Shown: positions 23,275-34,360 of the stretch, piece after piece | How positions within the stretch are numbered: the stretch's first letter is position 1 | Layout: every line of letters begins with the position of its first letter | NCBI RefSeq assembly: GCF_017654505.1 | Contig: NC_054543.1 | Location: 21,650,976-21,714,975 of the forward strand | Reading direction: 5' to 3' | Source of the DNA: Polyodon spathula | Lineage: Eukaryota > Chordata > Actinopteri > Acipenseriformes > Polyodontidae | DNA: 64,000 nt | Notes under the pieces: model-generated | Database searches by the model: none | What the model was told of the DNA's origin: nothing | Seen by the model: only the letters and a program-made list of their open reading frames with translations | Made by a program: the position numbers and the translations under genes

Positions 23275-25225
23275 ATGGGAATAGCATTTCCTCCGCTACC
23301 ATTACTACCCCTGACACTAGAGATGAGCAGGGTAGAGAGAGCACAGGTTTTGCTGGTTGCAACCAGATGGCAGAGACGCCCGTGGTTTGCTCACGACATG
23401 TTGTTGGATCAGCTGTGGCAGCTCCTACTGCGCAAGGACCTCCTGAGCCAAGCGGAGGGGCTATTATGGCACCAAAACCCAGCCTAGCTCCAACTCTGGG
23501 TCTGGCCGTTGAACGGAGCCATCTATTCAGACAAGGTTTGCCAGATGTAGTAGTGGAAACACTACAGTCTGCTAGGGCTCAAGCACTAGAGCCCAGTAAG
23601 TATATAAATGGAAAGTTTTCCAAGACTGGTGCCTTGCCGAAGGTCACAATCCGGTGACTTAATCGATTTCGAGGCGACATTAACCTTCTTACAACACTTG
23701 TTTGATGCAGGAAAATCAGTGTCCTTTTTGAAGGTATACCTGGCAGCAATATCAGTGTGCCCTGACAAAATTTCCTCTGTGTCCCCTGGGGCACATTTCC
23801 TGGCAGTGCAATTTCTTAAAGGGGCTCGGAGGCTTTGTCCTCCCATGAAAAGTATGGTCCCCAAGTGGGGCCTAGAACTGGTACTGCAGGCCCTTATGGG
23901 TCCCTGTGGCAAAGTGGCTGGTGAAGGTAAACAGGTGTAGCAGTGATGCAATGCAGGAGTGACAGGCAGACGAGGATATCCAGTGAAAAAGTGCTTTTAT
24001 TTGTAATCCAGGTCTGGTGACCGTAAAATAATAAATCCCCGGCTATACACAAAACAGGGCAGAGACCCGAATAAAAAATGAACACATGGTCACCGGTCCT
24101 GGGTAAGTGCAGTCGTCCTGGTGCCGAGTGCAAACACAGGTATTTTTTGTGACAGTAGTGCAGCTCTGGAGGTGTGCTTTAACTGTCTGGTGATGCAAAA
24201 ACACGAACAATTACAATACAGACAAACGTAACACAAAAACACGTAACACGTCTTCCTTTTATTATTGAGAGCTGCTCTCTCAGTCCTCTCCACCGAGCTT
24301 TACCCAAACAAAGGAAAAGATCAGCGTTACCTTGGCCCCTATATGTAATCCCGCATGACATCTAGGTAAACGGTTGCAGCTGCTTTATTACTTGCAGCTG
24401 CCCCTCGTTTACCTTTCAGGTCAATATGGTCTTACAACAGAGTCTCGTTTCTTTCCAGGCTGACCCAGTTCCTGGTCCCGGAAAGAACTGTCAGGCCAGC
24501 CCTTCCAGATACTTCTCCTCCCGTTCTTTAGCGCCCTCACAGGTCGGGAGGAAGATTTATCACCAGAACTCATTATCTTTGTCACAGTACCCCATTTGAG
24601 CCTATGGCGTCAGAAGAACTGCACCCTGTTTCATTGAAGGTGACATTTTTAATAGCCATTATGTCTGCCAGACGAGTAAGTGAGCTTCATGCACTGTCCA
24701 TTGATGACACATGTATGGCTTTCACTGGAAGTGGGATACATTAAGAACAATTCCATCCTTTTTGCCAAAGGTGGTATCCTCATTCCATATTAACCAATCA
24801 GTGGTTTTGGAAACTTTCAGACCTCCCACGCATTAGTCAGAGGAGGATCGGAGACAACATACGCTATGCGCTGTTATCTGGATAGGACGGCGTCCTGGAG
24901 ACAGTCCAACCAGCTATTTGTCTGCTATGGGTCCCGCTCTAGAGGTCAGGCCCTATCGAAACAATATCTAGTGCACTGGGTGACAGAAGCAATACACTTG
25001 GCGTATGAACAGATGGACTCCCCGTTACCGGGAAACATTACAGCCCATTCTACCAGGGGCCAGGCAACTTCGTGGGCTTTCCTTCTTGGCGCCTCCTTAG
25101 ATGAGTTATGCAATGCTGCTACATGGACAGGTAGTCAGACATTTGTGCGTTTTTACCACATTGATGTGACAAACCGAACAAGACCCTCTATGGACTCTAG
25201 AGTTTTGCAGGCGACATGCCCTTAG
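23275..25225 (+). pseudogene. DIRS tyrosine recombinase, split by a solo LTR
   Basis: N-terminal pieces are in several frames (23275-23487 RAQVLLVATRWQRRPW; 23608-23900 LTFLQHLFDAGKSVSFLKVY and LAVQFLKGARRLCPP). After the LTR the frame resumes with PFEPMAS (24590) and later TAHSTRGQATSWAFLLGASL (25045 on), containing the His-x-x-Arg motif, and FVRFYHIDV, the Tyr nucleophile region. The catalytic C-terminus is open over 119 codons (24866-25225). Confidence 0.8.
23905..24586 (-). mobile_element. solo LTR (682 bp)
   Basis: The block has TGTGGCAAAG at one edge and CTTTGTCACA at the other, and interrupts the recombinase gene. Flanks are GTCCC (23900-23904) and GTACC (24587-24591), a 5-bp target duplication with one difference. 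The homologous DIRS sequence supports an original GGTACCCC at this site. The minus strand carries AATAAA near 23998, which sets the probable orientation. No internal retroviral sequence remains. Confidence 0.75.
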
Positions 25226-25737
25226 GCGTCATGTGGCCTCTGTCGCTATCGCAGTGGGGCTGTACTGTCGGTAATCTGGAGCCACGACAGCTTTGTTAAA
25301 GCTTTACCATACGGTAATGGTTGTCATTCGAATTGAAAGGGAACATAGGGTTATTACCATAACTCTGGTTCACTGAAAGAGAATGAGAACCATTACCCTT
25401 TGACCTCTGTTTTCGAAAGAAAATGGTGATGTGCTACTGTGAGGACGTCCCTCTTCAACAGGAGGTGGACGGGACTTCCCCCTCACAGCAGAGCCCTGAT
25501 AGGACAGCTTTTGTATATTTGCTCAGAGATTGACGGTCAGAGAGGCTTTTCCCATTCGGTAATGTTTGTCATTCGAATTGAAAGGGAACAACCTTTTCAG
25601 ACTGGGTAGGTATCTGTACTATAAACCCAGGCACTGGCCTAACCACTCAGTCTACCATCTTCTGTACTTGATTATAAGCTCTGTTCATAAACTTAGTCTG
25701 CTGCCACATTTTCCAGAGGACAAACAGTTACCATTTT

Positions 25738-26034
25738 CTACAAATATCCTACCCCAAACTGACTGAAAAATATGTCCCGGTACTCCTGATTAACATTCAT
25801 CCCAATTAAACCTGGTGTTAGGCTACCACAGCTATCCTTCACCAAGATAACTCCTTTATTGGGAGTCACCTGTCCCCATATTTCAGTATCCAGTTCTACA
25901 TATCCACAGTACGGTATCTTCAATCTGTTACCAACCACTATAGTTAACCACTTAAATGGACACAAAAGCAGTTTCTCTATAATTGCCAAAATGTATGAAA
26001 ACGGCTCTCCTTTAAGCCTTTCAGTACCAAGCAT
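25738..26034 (-). pseudogene. Gypsy protease C-terminal remnant
   Basis: The frame reads IPYCGYVELDTEIWGQVTPN, GVILVKDSCGSL and PGLIGMNVNQ, resembling the second half of fish Gypsy retropepsins that end in a LGMN-type motif. The catalytic DTG/DSG is not seen upstream. It lies on the same strand as the RT and integrase remnants and in the expected order. Confidence 0.5.
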
Positions 26035-26387
26035 TTCAGTGAGATGCTCCCCCAGGACGAGGTGTTTTTTGGCTGTAGCAGACTTCTATAAAAATTCACT
26101 AAAAATCTATTTTTTACAGTAGCATCTTGCAAATGGTGTCCTTTTTTCAACACTCTGGGGAACACTTAAAGTACTTCAGTACTACTATATAAACTTTTCG
26201 CTCCCCACCCCCCCACAATGTTTTGTTTAAGTAGTTTGTTATGTATTCTGTTTAGAGATACATATATAAAAACACGTTATTCTATGACCCAGGGGACCTT
26301 ACAATACTTCCTGAAAGTTGTTGAAAAATATTGATGTAATTGCTTCACCGGAGTGATTGAAATGACATAATACATGATTATTCTTAA

Positions 26388-26874
26388 CCCTTTGCGGTCC
26401 TATTACAATTTTCCCTTTCTAGTCCGATGTCGCGGACCCTGCCCGACATCAAAAAGCCGATAAAACCTTTCAATGACTGAATGAGACCGACAGGAGCCGA
26501 AAGAGAAAAAAAAAAGCGCGTATCTCCATGCACCACAGAAATAACACGGACATAAAACAAAGGAGATAGCTGCTTCTGCAACCAGAGCTCAAAGAATCTG
26601 ACATTTGCAAAGTTTTTTCAGATGTTATAGGAAAAAAATAATGACTTGAATGCACTGAGGAGTTTGGTGATAAAATGAGTCATCAGGAGAGGATTTATAC
26701 AGAGAACAAGGGGTGGGGCTTGGCTGGAGACACAGTACTGAGTGTCCTTTTTAGAGTAGGTGCCTTTTAAAGCCGTTTTACTCTTTTTTTTAAATAGCGC
26801 ATGTAAAAAACAGCGCGTGTGAAAATTGGACCCACCGCACCCGACATGCACTGAATAAATGGACTACAAAAGGG
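26388..26874. mobile_element. piggyBac-type MITE copy 2
   Basis: A 487-bp non-coding element beginning CCCTTTGCGGTCC and ending, on the opposite strand, CCCTTTTGTAGTCC. Perfect TTAA flanks it (26384-26387 and 26875-26878). It shares long blocks with copy 1, such as GGAGATAGCTGCTTCTGC and AAGGGGTGGGGCTTGGCTGG. Confidence 0.85.
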
Positions 26875-26878
26875 TTAA

Positions 26879-28575
26879 GAACATAAGAAAGTTTACAAAC
26901 GAGGAGGCCATTCGGCCATCTTGCTCATTTGGTTGTTAGTAGCTTATTGATCCCAGAATCTCATCAAGCAGCTTCTTGAAGGATCCCAGGGTGTCAGCTT
27001 CAACAACATTATTGGGTAGCTGGTTCCAGATTCCAACAATTGTGTAAAAAAGTGCCTCCTATTTTCTGTTCTGAATGCCCCTTTGTCTAATCTCCATTTG
27101 TGACCCCTGGTCCTGGTTTCTTTTTTTCACGTTGGAAACGTCCCTTGGGTCGACATTGTCAATATCTTAATTTTGAATGCTTGAATAAGATCGCCATGTA
27201 GTCTTTTTTGTTCAAGACTGAATAGATTCAATTATTTTAGCCTGTCCGCATATGACGTGCCTTTTAAGCCCGGAATAATTCCTATCACTCTTTGCACTCT
27301 TTCTAGTGAGGTGACCAAAACTGAGCACAGTATTCTAGATGGTCTTACTAATGTAAAGTTTTAACATTACTTCCTTTAATTTAAATTCAATGCTTTTCAC
27401 TATATATCCAAACATCTTGTTGGCCTTTTTTAATAGCTTCTCCATATTGTCTAGATGAAGACATTCGAGTCAACATAAACTCCTAGGTCCTTTTCATAGA
27501 TTCTTTAGTCTGTAGTTACCTGGTTTGGTTTTGTATCCCTTTTTGTGGATCGGTATTACGTTTGCAATTCTCCAGTCTGTCGGTACAACTCCTGTGTCAA
27601 GGTGTTGTACCGTAATGATCTTGGTTTGTAAATAACTTTCTTTGAGTACTATTGGGAGGCTCCGGCCCAGAGGATGTGTTTATTTTAAGAGCTCCTAGTC
27701 CCTTTAAACACATCTGCCTTTGTTATGCTAAAGTTATTTAAAACAGGATTGGAACAGGTTGACATGTGGGGCATGTTGTCCATATCCTCCTTTGTAAAAA
27801 CGTGTGAAAAGAAATCATTGAATAAGTTTGCTTTTTTTTTTTTTTTTTAAACATTTACCTCCTCTTTGAATGTTCTCTTGCTGTTATATTGGAAACTTTT
27901 TGAAATTGGTTGTAGCCCCCTTAGCAATGTTCACATCTATCTCTCTCGGCCTTTCTAACTTCCTTTTTGACTTGTTTTCAGTTCCAAATGCTCTTTGTGT
28001 AGCTCGTTTTTGGTCCCTTTTAAACGCTCTGTAAAGTGCCTTTTCACTTTTTTTAAAATCTTAAACCATCCTTTCTGTGGATGTTCTCTATTTTACTCCA
28101 ATCTACTTCTGTTAGTCTGTTTCATTTCTTCATATTTGCCTTTCTAAAATTGTAAACCTTAGCTTTAGTCATTACTTTTGGGGTTGTAAAAAGCACTTCA
28201 AAAACGTTGTGGTCTGAGTTTGCCAATGGTTCTCCGACTTCCGTTTTAGTTATTCTGTCTTCGTTATTTGAAAAGACTAGATCAAGGCATGCCTTCCCTC
28301 TAGTCGGTGCCTTGACAAATTGTGTTAGGAAGCAGTCATTTGTCATTTCCATCATTGCAATTTCATGTCATGCTCCCCACTGCCCCCCCCCCCCCCCCCC
28401 ATTTTATATGGAGGAAGCTGAAATCCCGTCATTAATATGGCTTTACTGCACATATTTCTAATGTCAATGTATAACAAATTATTTTGTTCTGTGCCTGAAT
28501 TTGGCAGTCTAACGCATGCCCCTATTACGCCATTTGAATTTTTGTCCATTCTTACCCATATTGATTCTGCATTAC
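26879..28575 (-). mobile_element. CR1-type LINE copy C, decayed with internal deletions
   Basis: The same family as copy A but much older: the ACATAAGA tail is followed by ORF2 sequence with many small deletions. RT C-terminus runs 26879-27505, then jumps over about 600 bp of palm sequence at 27506 to the SLTS region. The endonuclease end is partly readable at 28122-28355 (MMEMTNDCFLTQFVKAPTRG, SNNEDRITKTE). No frame is intact. Confidence 0.85.
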
Positions 28576-29820
28576 CCTCTCAGTGACAGTGAAAAAAAAC
28601 CTCAGTGAACGTCCCTCTATCAATTCATGCCTGTACTGCCAAGTACGATGGCCCTGCAAGTCAAAACAAATAGTTTTTTTTGTTATTTTATTTATCATGT
28701 TTACACGATCTGTCCTAAAAGCCCACTTCAGTATGATCATGTTAACACAATCCCGATCTTTAAAGGGGTTTAAGTGGTCACTTGATACCCAAGGTCTAAG
28801 ATGAGGTATATCTACACCCCTAAAGATACAATAAGCAAGGGGACATCTCTAATAAATTTACCTACTTCCACAACCTCAGGCAAAATTGGTTTTAAACCTG
28901 GCCTAACCTGGCTGCTTTCAGGACACCTTCTTACAATATGGCCACTACGCTGACAGCCCCAATAGATCAGCTGACCATTCTCATCATATTGATCTGTAGG
29001 ATGACCCTGATTCCTAGATAAATACCTGGAACCTTGACCATGCCCCCTTTGATTAAAAAGTACTTTGTCTTCCAGTCATCTCTTCTTTAACCTCCTCAAC
29101 CAAATGATTAGTTAATTGTTTTAAAATCATACCCTAATTTATGTTTAAGTCTGGTCTGTAAGAGCTTGTTTTAAGTAACAAACCCCCATTACGAACTATT
29201 ACAGGTTGTAACCCTCAACTGCAGACAATCCAGTCAGAGTACCAGCCTGCATAAATACCTCTTTCCCCCAATCAAGTGCAAAGTTCCCTTTTCAAGCTGA
29301 CATCCATTAAACCAGATAGAAAATGGTCCCACAAAATCTTATCAGGCCCAGCTAAACTCTGTGGATCACACTTCTCCAGACAATTCCTGTAAATTAAGAG
29401 CAAACATTAACAAGCCGTTGTCGAGAAAAAAAAACTGTGCTCTAACTGAAGACAATGGCAGCATACCATCGTATAACTCCCAGTTTATCAAATCTGTTTT
29501 ATTCTGGCTTGCTCATCTGCTGTGGAAGCTAAGATTTTTTGGTTTGCTTCACCCTCTAAAACAGCCCAACAACATTTGTACTTTCTGGGTCTCAGGAAAA
29601 GGTTGCTTTCCTATGCAAGATTTAATGTTACTCTTCCATTTAATAAAATGAGCTATCATTCTTTTTACCAGAAGATTTAGGAATCCATGGTGCACCAAAC
29701 ATATATGGAAATACTACTGTACATACCGGGGACGTCCACTGTCCTTGACCACTGCATATTTGCTAGTCGGCCTCCCTCCACACACTTGCTTTCAAATACT
29801 TGATTCTGTCAACTACACCA
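28576..29820 (-). pseudogene. Gypsy gag remnant with damaged CCHC knuckle
   Basis: On the minus strand near 28925-28975 the translation ENGQLIYWGCQRSGHIVRRC is a CX2CX4HX4C zinc knuckle with the first Cys changed to Tyr, followed by PESSQ. Upstream sequence to about 29600 is broken by stops but is rich in Q, K and E as in gag. It is placed before protease, RT and integrase remnants on the same strand. Confidence 0.45.
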
Positions 29821-30185
29821 AGTTGTAGCGTCCACCCCCATTGGTAGCCAAGGAGACAAGAAGATCGCCCGTTATCAATATAGATTTAATTGATTAATTA
29901 GTTTAGCAATAGTTTTTTTTTTTTTTTTTTTTTTTTTTTATTTAGGAAAGCCATATTGAGCTGTACTCGGCTCGTTTGCAAATGGGTCCTAGTCAAATGA
30001 TTTACATAAAATACAACAAATAAACACATACATTAATTACAAATTTCATACACAGACAACTTTTAAATGAGTAAACGACAGTTTGTTAATTGCAGGCAGA
30101 GGTCTCAGGTCTAATTTCTATAGGTAGGTTATTCCAATCAGCAACAGCAGCAAATTAAAAAGATTTTCTTCCAGCAGCACTTTAA
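29821..30185. repeat. poly(T) tract and unassigned repeat
   Basis: A T-run of about 28 bases (29911-29939) is followed by about 240 bp of AT-rich sequence without coding. This could be the 3' end and poly(A) of a minus-strand retroposed sequence, but I cannot name the family. Confidence 0.35.
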
Positions 30186-30188
30186 TAA

Positions 30189-30540
30189 CACCGTGTAACA
30201 ATTATTTTTTTTTTTTTGTTCCTGGGTAGTAAGTGTCGTTTCCTAATTGCTTATGCCTCAGAAGTATAGAAAATGGCTATTATTCCCCACAAACTTTGCT
30301 TTTGTGACCAGGACAGTGATATTTCAAAATATCACTATTTCCAATGGGAAAACGGGCAAATGTGTGTCTTTTCGTTCACATAAAGTCAGAAAAAACAACA
30401 TATGAATCCAAATTAACATGTATTTATACTAAAGTAATACAAAAATGACTACAAAAGATTTAGAAGTGAGTAGTTTTTCGAGTATTTACAGTATAATCTT
30501 AAATCTCAAAAAATTACTCACTTCTAAATCTTTTGTAGGT
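30189..30540. mobile_element. single terminus of the unassigned TIR element (second family member)
   Basis: It starts CACCGTGTAACAA after TAA (30186-30188) and follows the left end of the 53164 element for about 290 bp, including GTTCCTGGGTAGTAAG, CTATTATTCCCCACAAACTT and ATATGAATCCAAATTAA. It then ends in a hairpin: CTACAAAAGATTTAGAAGTG (about 30451) is repeated inverted at 30521-30540. No opposite TIR follows. Confidence 0.8.
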
Positions 30541-31252
30541 CAGACACCTCAAAGTAGTAATATGTAGCAACAAACAGCTTCCATAAAAGTGATCCAAATA
30601 CATCAAGGATCTAAATTCAAATGCATCTTAAACAAGCATTTCAAACTTAGTAAGTTAACAGCAAAGAGCGTTCCCTTTCAATTCGAAGATTGCCACCAAA
30701 TGTCGTTACGGGACACTCCTGCCTATTGGTATGTCACTGAGCTCCTATATCAAAGCTGCCGATAGGCCCCCTTCCCCCAGTGATGTCTTCAGTCCCGCCA
30801 CCCGAGGGTACTTAACCGTCACGCAGAAGAAGAATCATCCTCTTTCGCTTCTCACTTTGGTAAGATAAGACCTGTGTTGCATTGAGCTCTGTCTTATAAA
30901 AAGTGCTGCGTAAGCTTGCTAGTTCCCCTGCATTGTGCTGAAAGCTGGCATCGCACGGTGCGCACGGTTTAATACCACGGTGCGTAAGACTCTGTCCGTG
31001 CTACTTCGGTACCATGGTGTCCATTGTCGCTGTACCGATAAATAGGCTAGCACGCCAGTGTGGCATGGTACTCTGTGCACGATGTACTCTGTGCACTTGC
31101 TGCCTGACTGTGTACGGTACTCTGCATCTGTGCATGTAGTACACGGTGCATATTAAACCGGTGCAAGCAGTGCACATTAGACTGGTGCTGCACAATACAC
31201 GCGGTGTTATTGTACGGGACTCTGCTTTTTACCCAGTGCCACACTACTCCCG

Positions 31253-31765
31253 GTGCCCACAGTGCTCAGTGCACCAGACGTTATGACTGGCTTCCATGCC
31301 TGCATGGCCTGGGGGAGCAATATCCCACTGGACAGGCACAGCATGTGTGCTCTGTGCCTAGGCACCAATCATGCCGCCTCAGCCCTAAATGGCACCTGCT
31401 TTTCAGCCCTGCATGATTGCGAGCCGCCTGGAAAGTGTCGCGCATTCTTCGTCCCCCGCAGCGGGCCCCTCCCACTCACGCCTCTGTCACAGAACCACTC
31501 CAGGGAGATGCCCTGTGCTCAGGCGTCCGTCTCAACCTGCAGCCGCTCCCCGTCACCTCTTGCTAGACGGGTGAAAGTCGTGGCAGGCGTGGGATATTGT
31601 GGATATGAAAGCTCAGACCATGGAGCTTTTAAAAGGCAGGCACCACCGGCCGTGGACCCGTGTGGCGTCCCACCCCACCCCCTGAGCCGGTCACAATCGC
31701 TGTGCCGCCCCCTAACCCCTCCGGGGGAGTACAGGGCAGGCAGATCGACTGGACTCTCTGCTTAG
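31253..31765 (+). pseudogene. DIRS gag-like frame
   Basis: A 170-codon open frame whose start contains DRHSMCALCLGTNHAASALN then GTCFSALHDC, a Cys/His arrangement (C-x2-C-x4-H) as in DIRS1-type gag proteins. The rest is Pro/Ser-rich. It lies between the terminal repeat and the RT fragment. It was probably longer; the C-terminal part is frameshifted. Confidence 0.55.
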
Positions 31766-31891
31766 ACAAGGACGCACTTTCCATTGCCATCTCGTGGGGG
31801 GAGTTCGTGTCCCCTCTAGATATGGAGGTCAAGGAGGAGCCTGAATTCCAGGCTGATATGGCCCTTATCTCCGAGGCTGCCTCAGTTACTA

Positions 31892-32353
31892 GTGCGCAGT
31901 CACTGGCAGGGTCCATACCCATACTTATTGGGTGTGCTGCGGCGTACCTGCAGGTCCCCTGGACAGCACAAACAGAGCCATCCTGTTCTGTCTTTCGACA
32001 GCATGATGTTGCTCCCCAAGCTCAACCTTTCCCAGCCTTCCCTGATTTTATGGAGGAGGTGTGTTCCTCTTGGAACCACCCTGCTACAGCGCCAGCGTAA
32101 TTCAGACATAGTTCTCCTCTGGCCTCGCTGGAAGGGGTGGAGAAGCTGGGCCTGGCCGGGAGTGATGAACTACCTTGACGACTGGTTAATCTTTTCCCGG
32201 TCGCAGGAGGGAGCGGTGGGCCACACAGCCCTACTGACTGAGCATCTAGTGAAACTGGGCCTCACCCTCAACGATGCCAAGAGTCAGCTGATGCCAGCGC
32301 AATGCATAACGTATGTGGGACTCTACCATGATGCGCACATACCTGTCGGATGA
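31892..32353 (+). pseudogene. DIRS reverse transcriptase, truncated
   Basis: The frame contains MNYLDDWLIFSRSQEGAVGH, holding the YLDD catalytic pair (about 32163), and HLVKLGLTLNDAKSQLMPAQ then YVGL, the RT thumb side. The fingers and motif A are missing, so an internal deletion has removed most of the domain. Confidence 0.75.
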
Positions 32354-32379
32354 CAGGGTAGCAGCTTTACAACACCACC

Positions 32380-32965
32380 TCTCCCTGTTTCAACAGGTAT
32401 CGATGGTGTCCCTTGTTTTGTGCCAAAAACTTCTGGGTCTGATGGCAGCTGCGGAATCAGCCATCAGGCAGGGTTTATTATGCATGCGCCCACTGCAGGG
32501 GTGGCTTAATGTGTTCAGGTTGCAACCCAAAACGTAACAGGCACCGACGCCCGACTGTCTCGTGTGTACGGTGGCCCTGCGCTGGTGGAGGATTCCCTCT
32601 CACCTGCACCAAGGAGTCCGAATGGGGGGGCGGTTTACACCCACAGGGTAGTGCGAAGGCAGAGCAGTAAGCAGACACTGGTCGGGCTGTAGGACATCCC
32701 TCTATATCAATCAACATGTTAGAGCTGCAAGCGGTGTTTCTTGCCCTCCAGTCAGTTCTACCCGTGGTGCGGTACAGACATGTGCTGATCCGCACAGACA
32801 ATACATCAGTGGTGGACTTCGGTCCCTGGGATTGCATCGCCTAGCCTTCAGGCTGCTGATTTGGGCCGAACAGAACTTGCTGTCCCTTCGGGCAACGCAT
32901 GTTCCGAGCGTGGAGAATCGAGCATCGGACCTCCTCTTGAGTGAGGGCCCGCACCCCTCGGAGTA
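32380..32965 (+). pseudogene. DIRS RNase H-like region
   Basis: Readable blocks are NMLELQAVFLALQSVLP (Glu in MLELQA) and HVLIRTDNTSVVDF (Asp in RTDNTS), followed by HRLAFRLLIWAEQNLLSLRA and HVPSVENRASDLLL. These match the RNase H core of DIRS1-type elements. At least one small deletion breaks the frame near 32822. Confidence 0.7.
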
Positions 32966-32981
32966 GCGGCTCCACCCTCAG

Positions 32982-34360
32982 GTGGTGGAGTGCATTTGGG
33001 AACATTTCAGGAAGGCGCAGGTCGATCTCTTTGCCTCGGCGGAGACGACACACTGCCCCCTATGGTACTCCCACCACCGCTGCAGCCGTCCACTCCGCGT
33101 CAACACCCTAGCCCACGTATTGCCCAGAGCACTACTTCATGTGTTCCCACCTCTGCCGTTGCTCCCAGCCTTTCTTGAGAAGGTCCGGTCGGAGAATGCA
33201 TCAGTTCTCCTTGTGGCACCCAGTTGGCCGAGGGGAATCTGGTTTTCATCCTTGTGCCGGCAACTGAATGGCCCTCCCTGCGAAATCCCGTTATGCCGGG
33301 ATCTCGTCAGGCAAGAGAGGAGCACACTTTGGCACCCAGAGCCAGGCAGGCTCCAGCTATGGGTCTGATCCCTGAAAGGGACCGCTGATCAGCCTTAGGG
33401 CTTTCAGAGGCGGTCGTGGGTACGCTGCAGAATACTAGGGCGCATTCCAGTAGGTCACTCTATGCCTCTTAGTGGAAACTGTTTTAAGATTGATGCCGTT
33501 CTAACGGTCATGATCCAATCTCCTGTCCCATGCCCGCCATCTTTCCATTTCTGCAAGATCTGCTTGAGGCTGGTAGATCACCTTCCACACTGAGCTATTT
33601 CTGCTCGTCATGCCCTGTTGACTGTGTCACCGGGCATGCATTTTTTGGCTACCCGATTTCTCCGAGCCACTCTGCGATTGCGCCTTCCTAGGAGGGCCAC
33701 TCTCCCTGAACGGAGCCTTAAGATTGTACTGGAGGCTCTCATGCCGGCACTGTTTGAGTCTATATACTACATCACATTGAAGCACCTGTCCATGAAGACA
33801 GCCTTCCTCTCGGCTATCACCTCCGCAAAGCAGGTTAGTGAGTTTCACTGCATGCAAACCCTGCTTTTCTCCCCAAGGTGGTTACAGCCTTCCACAAGAA
33901 TCAGTGTGTGGAACTGGAGTCCTTCCGTCCTCCTCCGTTTGCGACGGACGAGGACAGAAAGTTAAACCTTCTCTGCCCAGTTCGGGCATTTAGATGTTAT
34001 GTGGATAGGACAAGAGCGCTGCGTCAGTCTGACCAGCTCTTAGTCTGCCATGGAACAAGGACCCTGGGACAGCTCCTCTCCAAGCAGCAGCTGCTGCACT
34101 GGATTGCAGACAGAGTCTCGACTTTGTAGAATAGCGCTGGCTTACCCCCACCTGGGCGGTTAACCGCACATTCCACAGAAGTGTGGCTACGTCATGGGCC
34201 CTCTTCTGGGGTGCCTCCATGGCTGAAATTTGCGATTCTGCTTGCTGGGCTACCCCGCATACCTTTGCCTGGTTCTACCACCTAAATGTGGTAGATCCCT
34301 CATTGCCCTCTGTGGGCACTAGGATCCTCAAGGTTACATGCTCACACCACCGACCTTGGA
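32982..34360 (+). pseudogene. DIRS tyrosine recombinase, decayed
   Basis: The frame at 32982-33368 (HVFPPLPLLPAFLEKVRSEN, VLLVAPSWPRGIW) precedes the recombinase. Later blocks are LNLLCPVRAFRCYVDRTRAL (33964) and MATSWALFWGASMAEICDSA then FAWFYHLNV (34183 on, with the Tyr nucleophile). Near 34165-34180 the His-x-x-Arg block is broken by a small deletion that shifts the frame. The enzyme is dead. Confidence 0.78.

Larger units (their letters stand above)
23221..25589 (+). mobile_element. DIRS element 1, internal-deletion derivative
   Basis: The left edge carries GTTATTACCATAACCCTGG, which recurs at 25349 as a direct repeat. The right edge has two copies of TTCGAATTGAAAGGGAAC (25327-25344 and 25572-25589), the terminal repeat also found in DIRS element 2. 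The interior starts abruptly in the C-terminal part of the polyprotein, so gag, RT and most of RNase H are missing. The reading frame FPPLPLLP matches the same point in element 2. A solo LTR is nested at 23905-24586. Confidence 0.75.
16265..29830 (-). mobile_element. Gypsy-type LTR retrotransposon, fragmented by later insertions (inferred single element)
   Basis: Minus-strand Gypsy domains occur in the expected order from high to low coordinate: CCHC-like knuckle (about 28.95 kb), protease C-terminal region (25.74-26.03 kb), RT start (18.87-19.01 kb), RNase H (18.1-18.3 kb), integrase core (17.2-17.4 kb) and integrase C-terminus (16.45-16.9 kb). Between them lie recognisable younger insertions. 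The RT frame runs exactly up to the hAT terminus at 19011, which supports interruption rather than coincidence. A shared motif TTGTAGCGT-CC(A)CCCC at about 16260 and 29822 may mark the two LTR edges. Single-element origin is inference. Confidence 0.5.
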
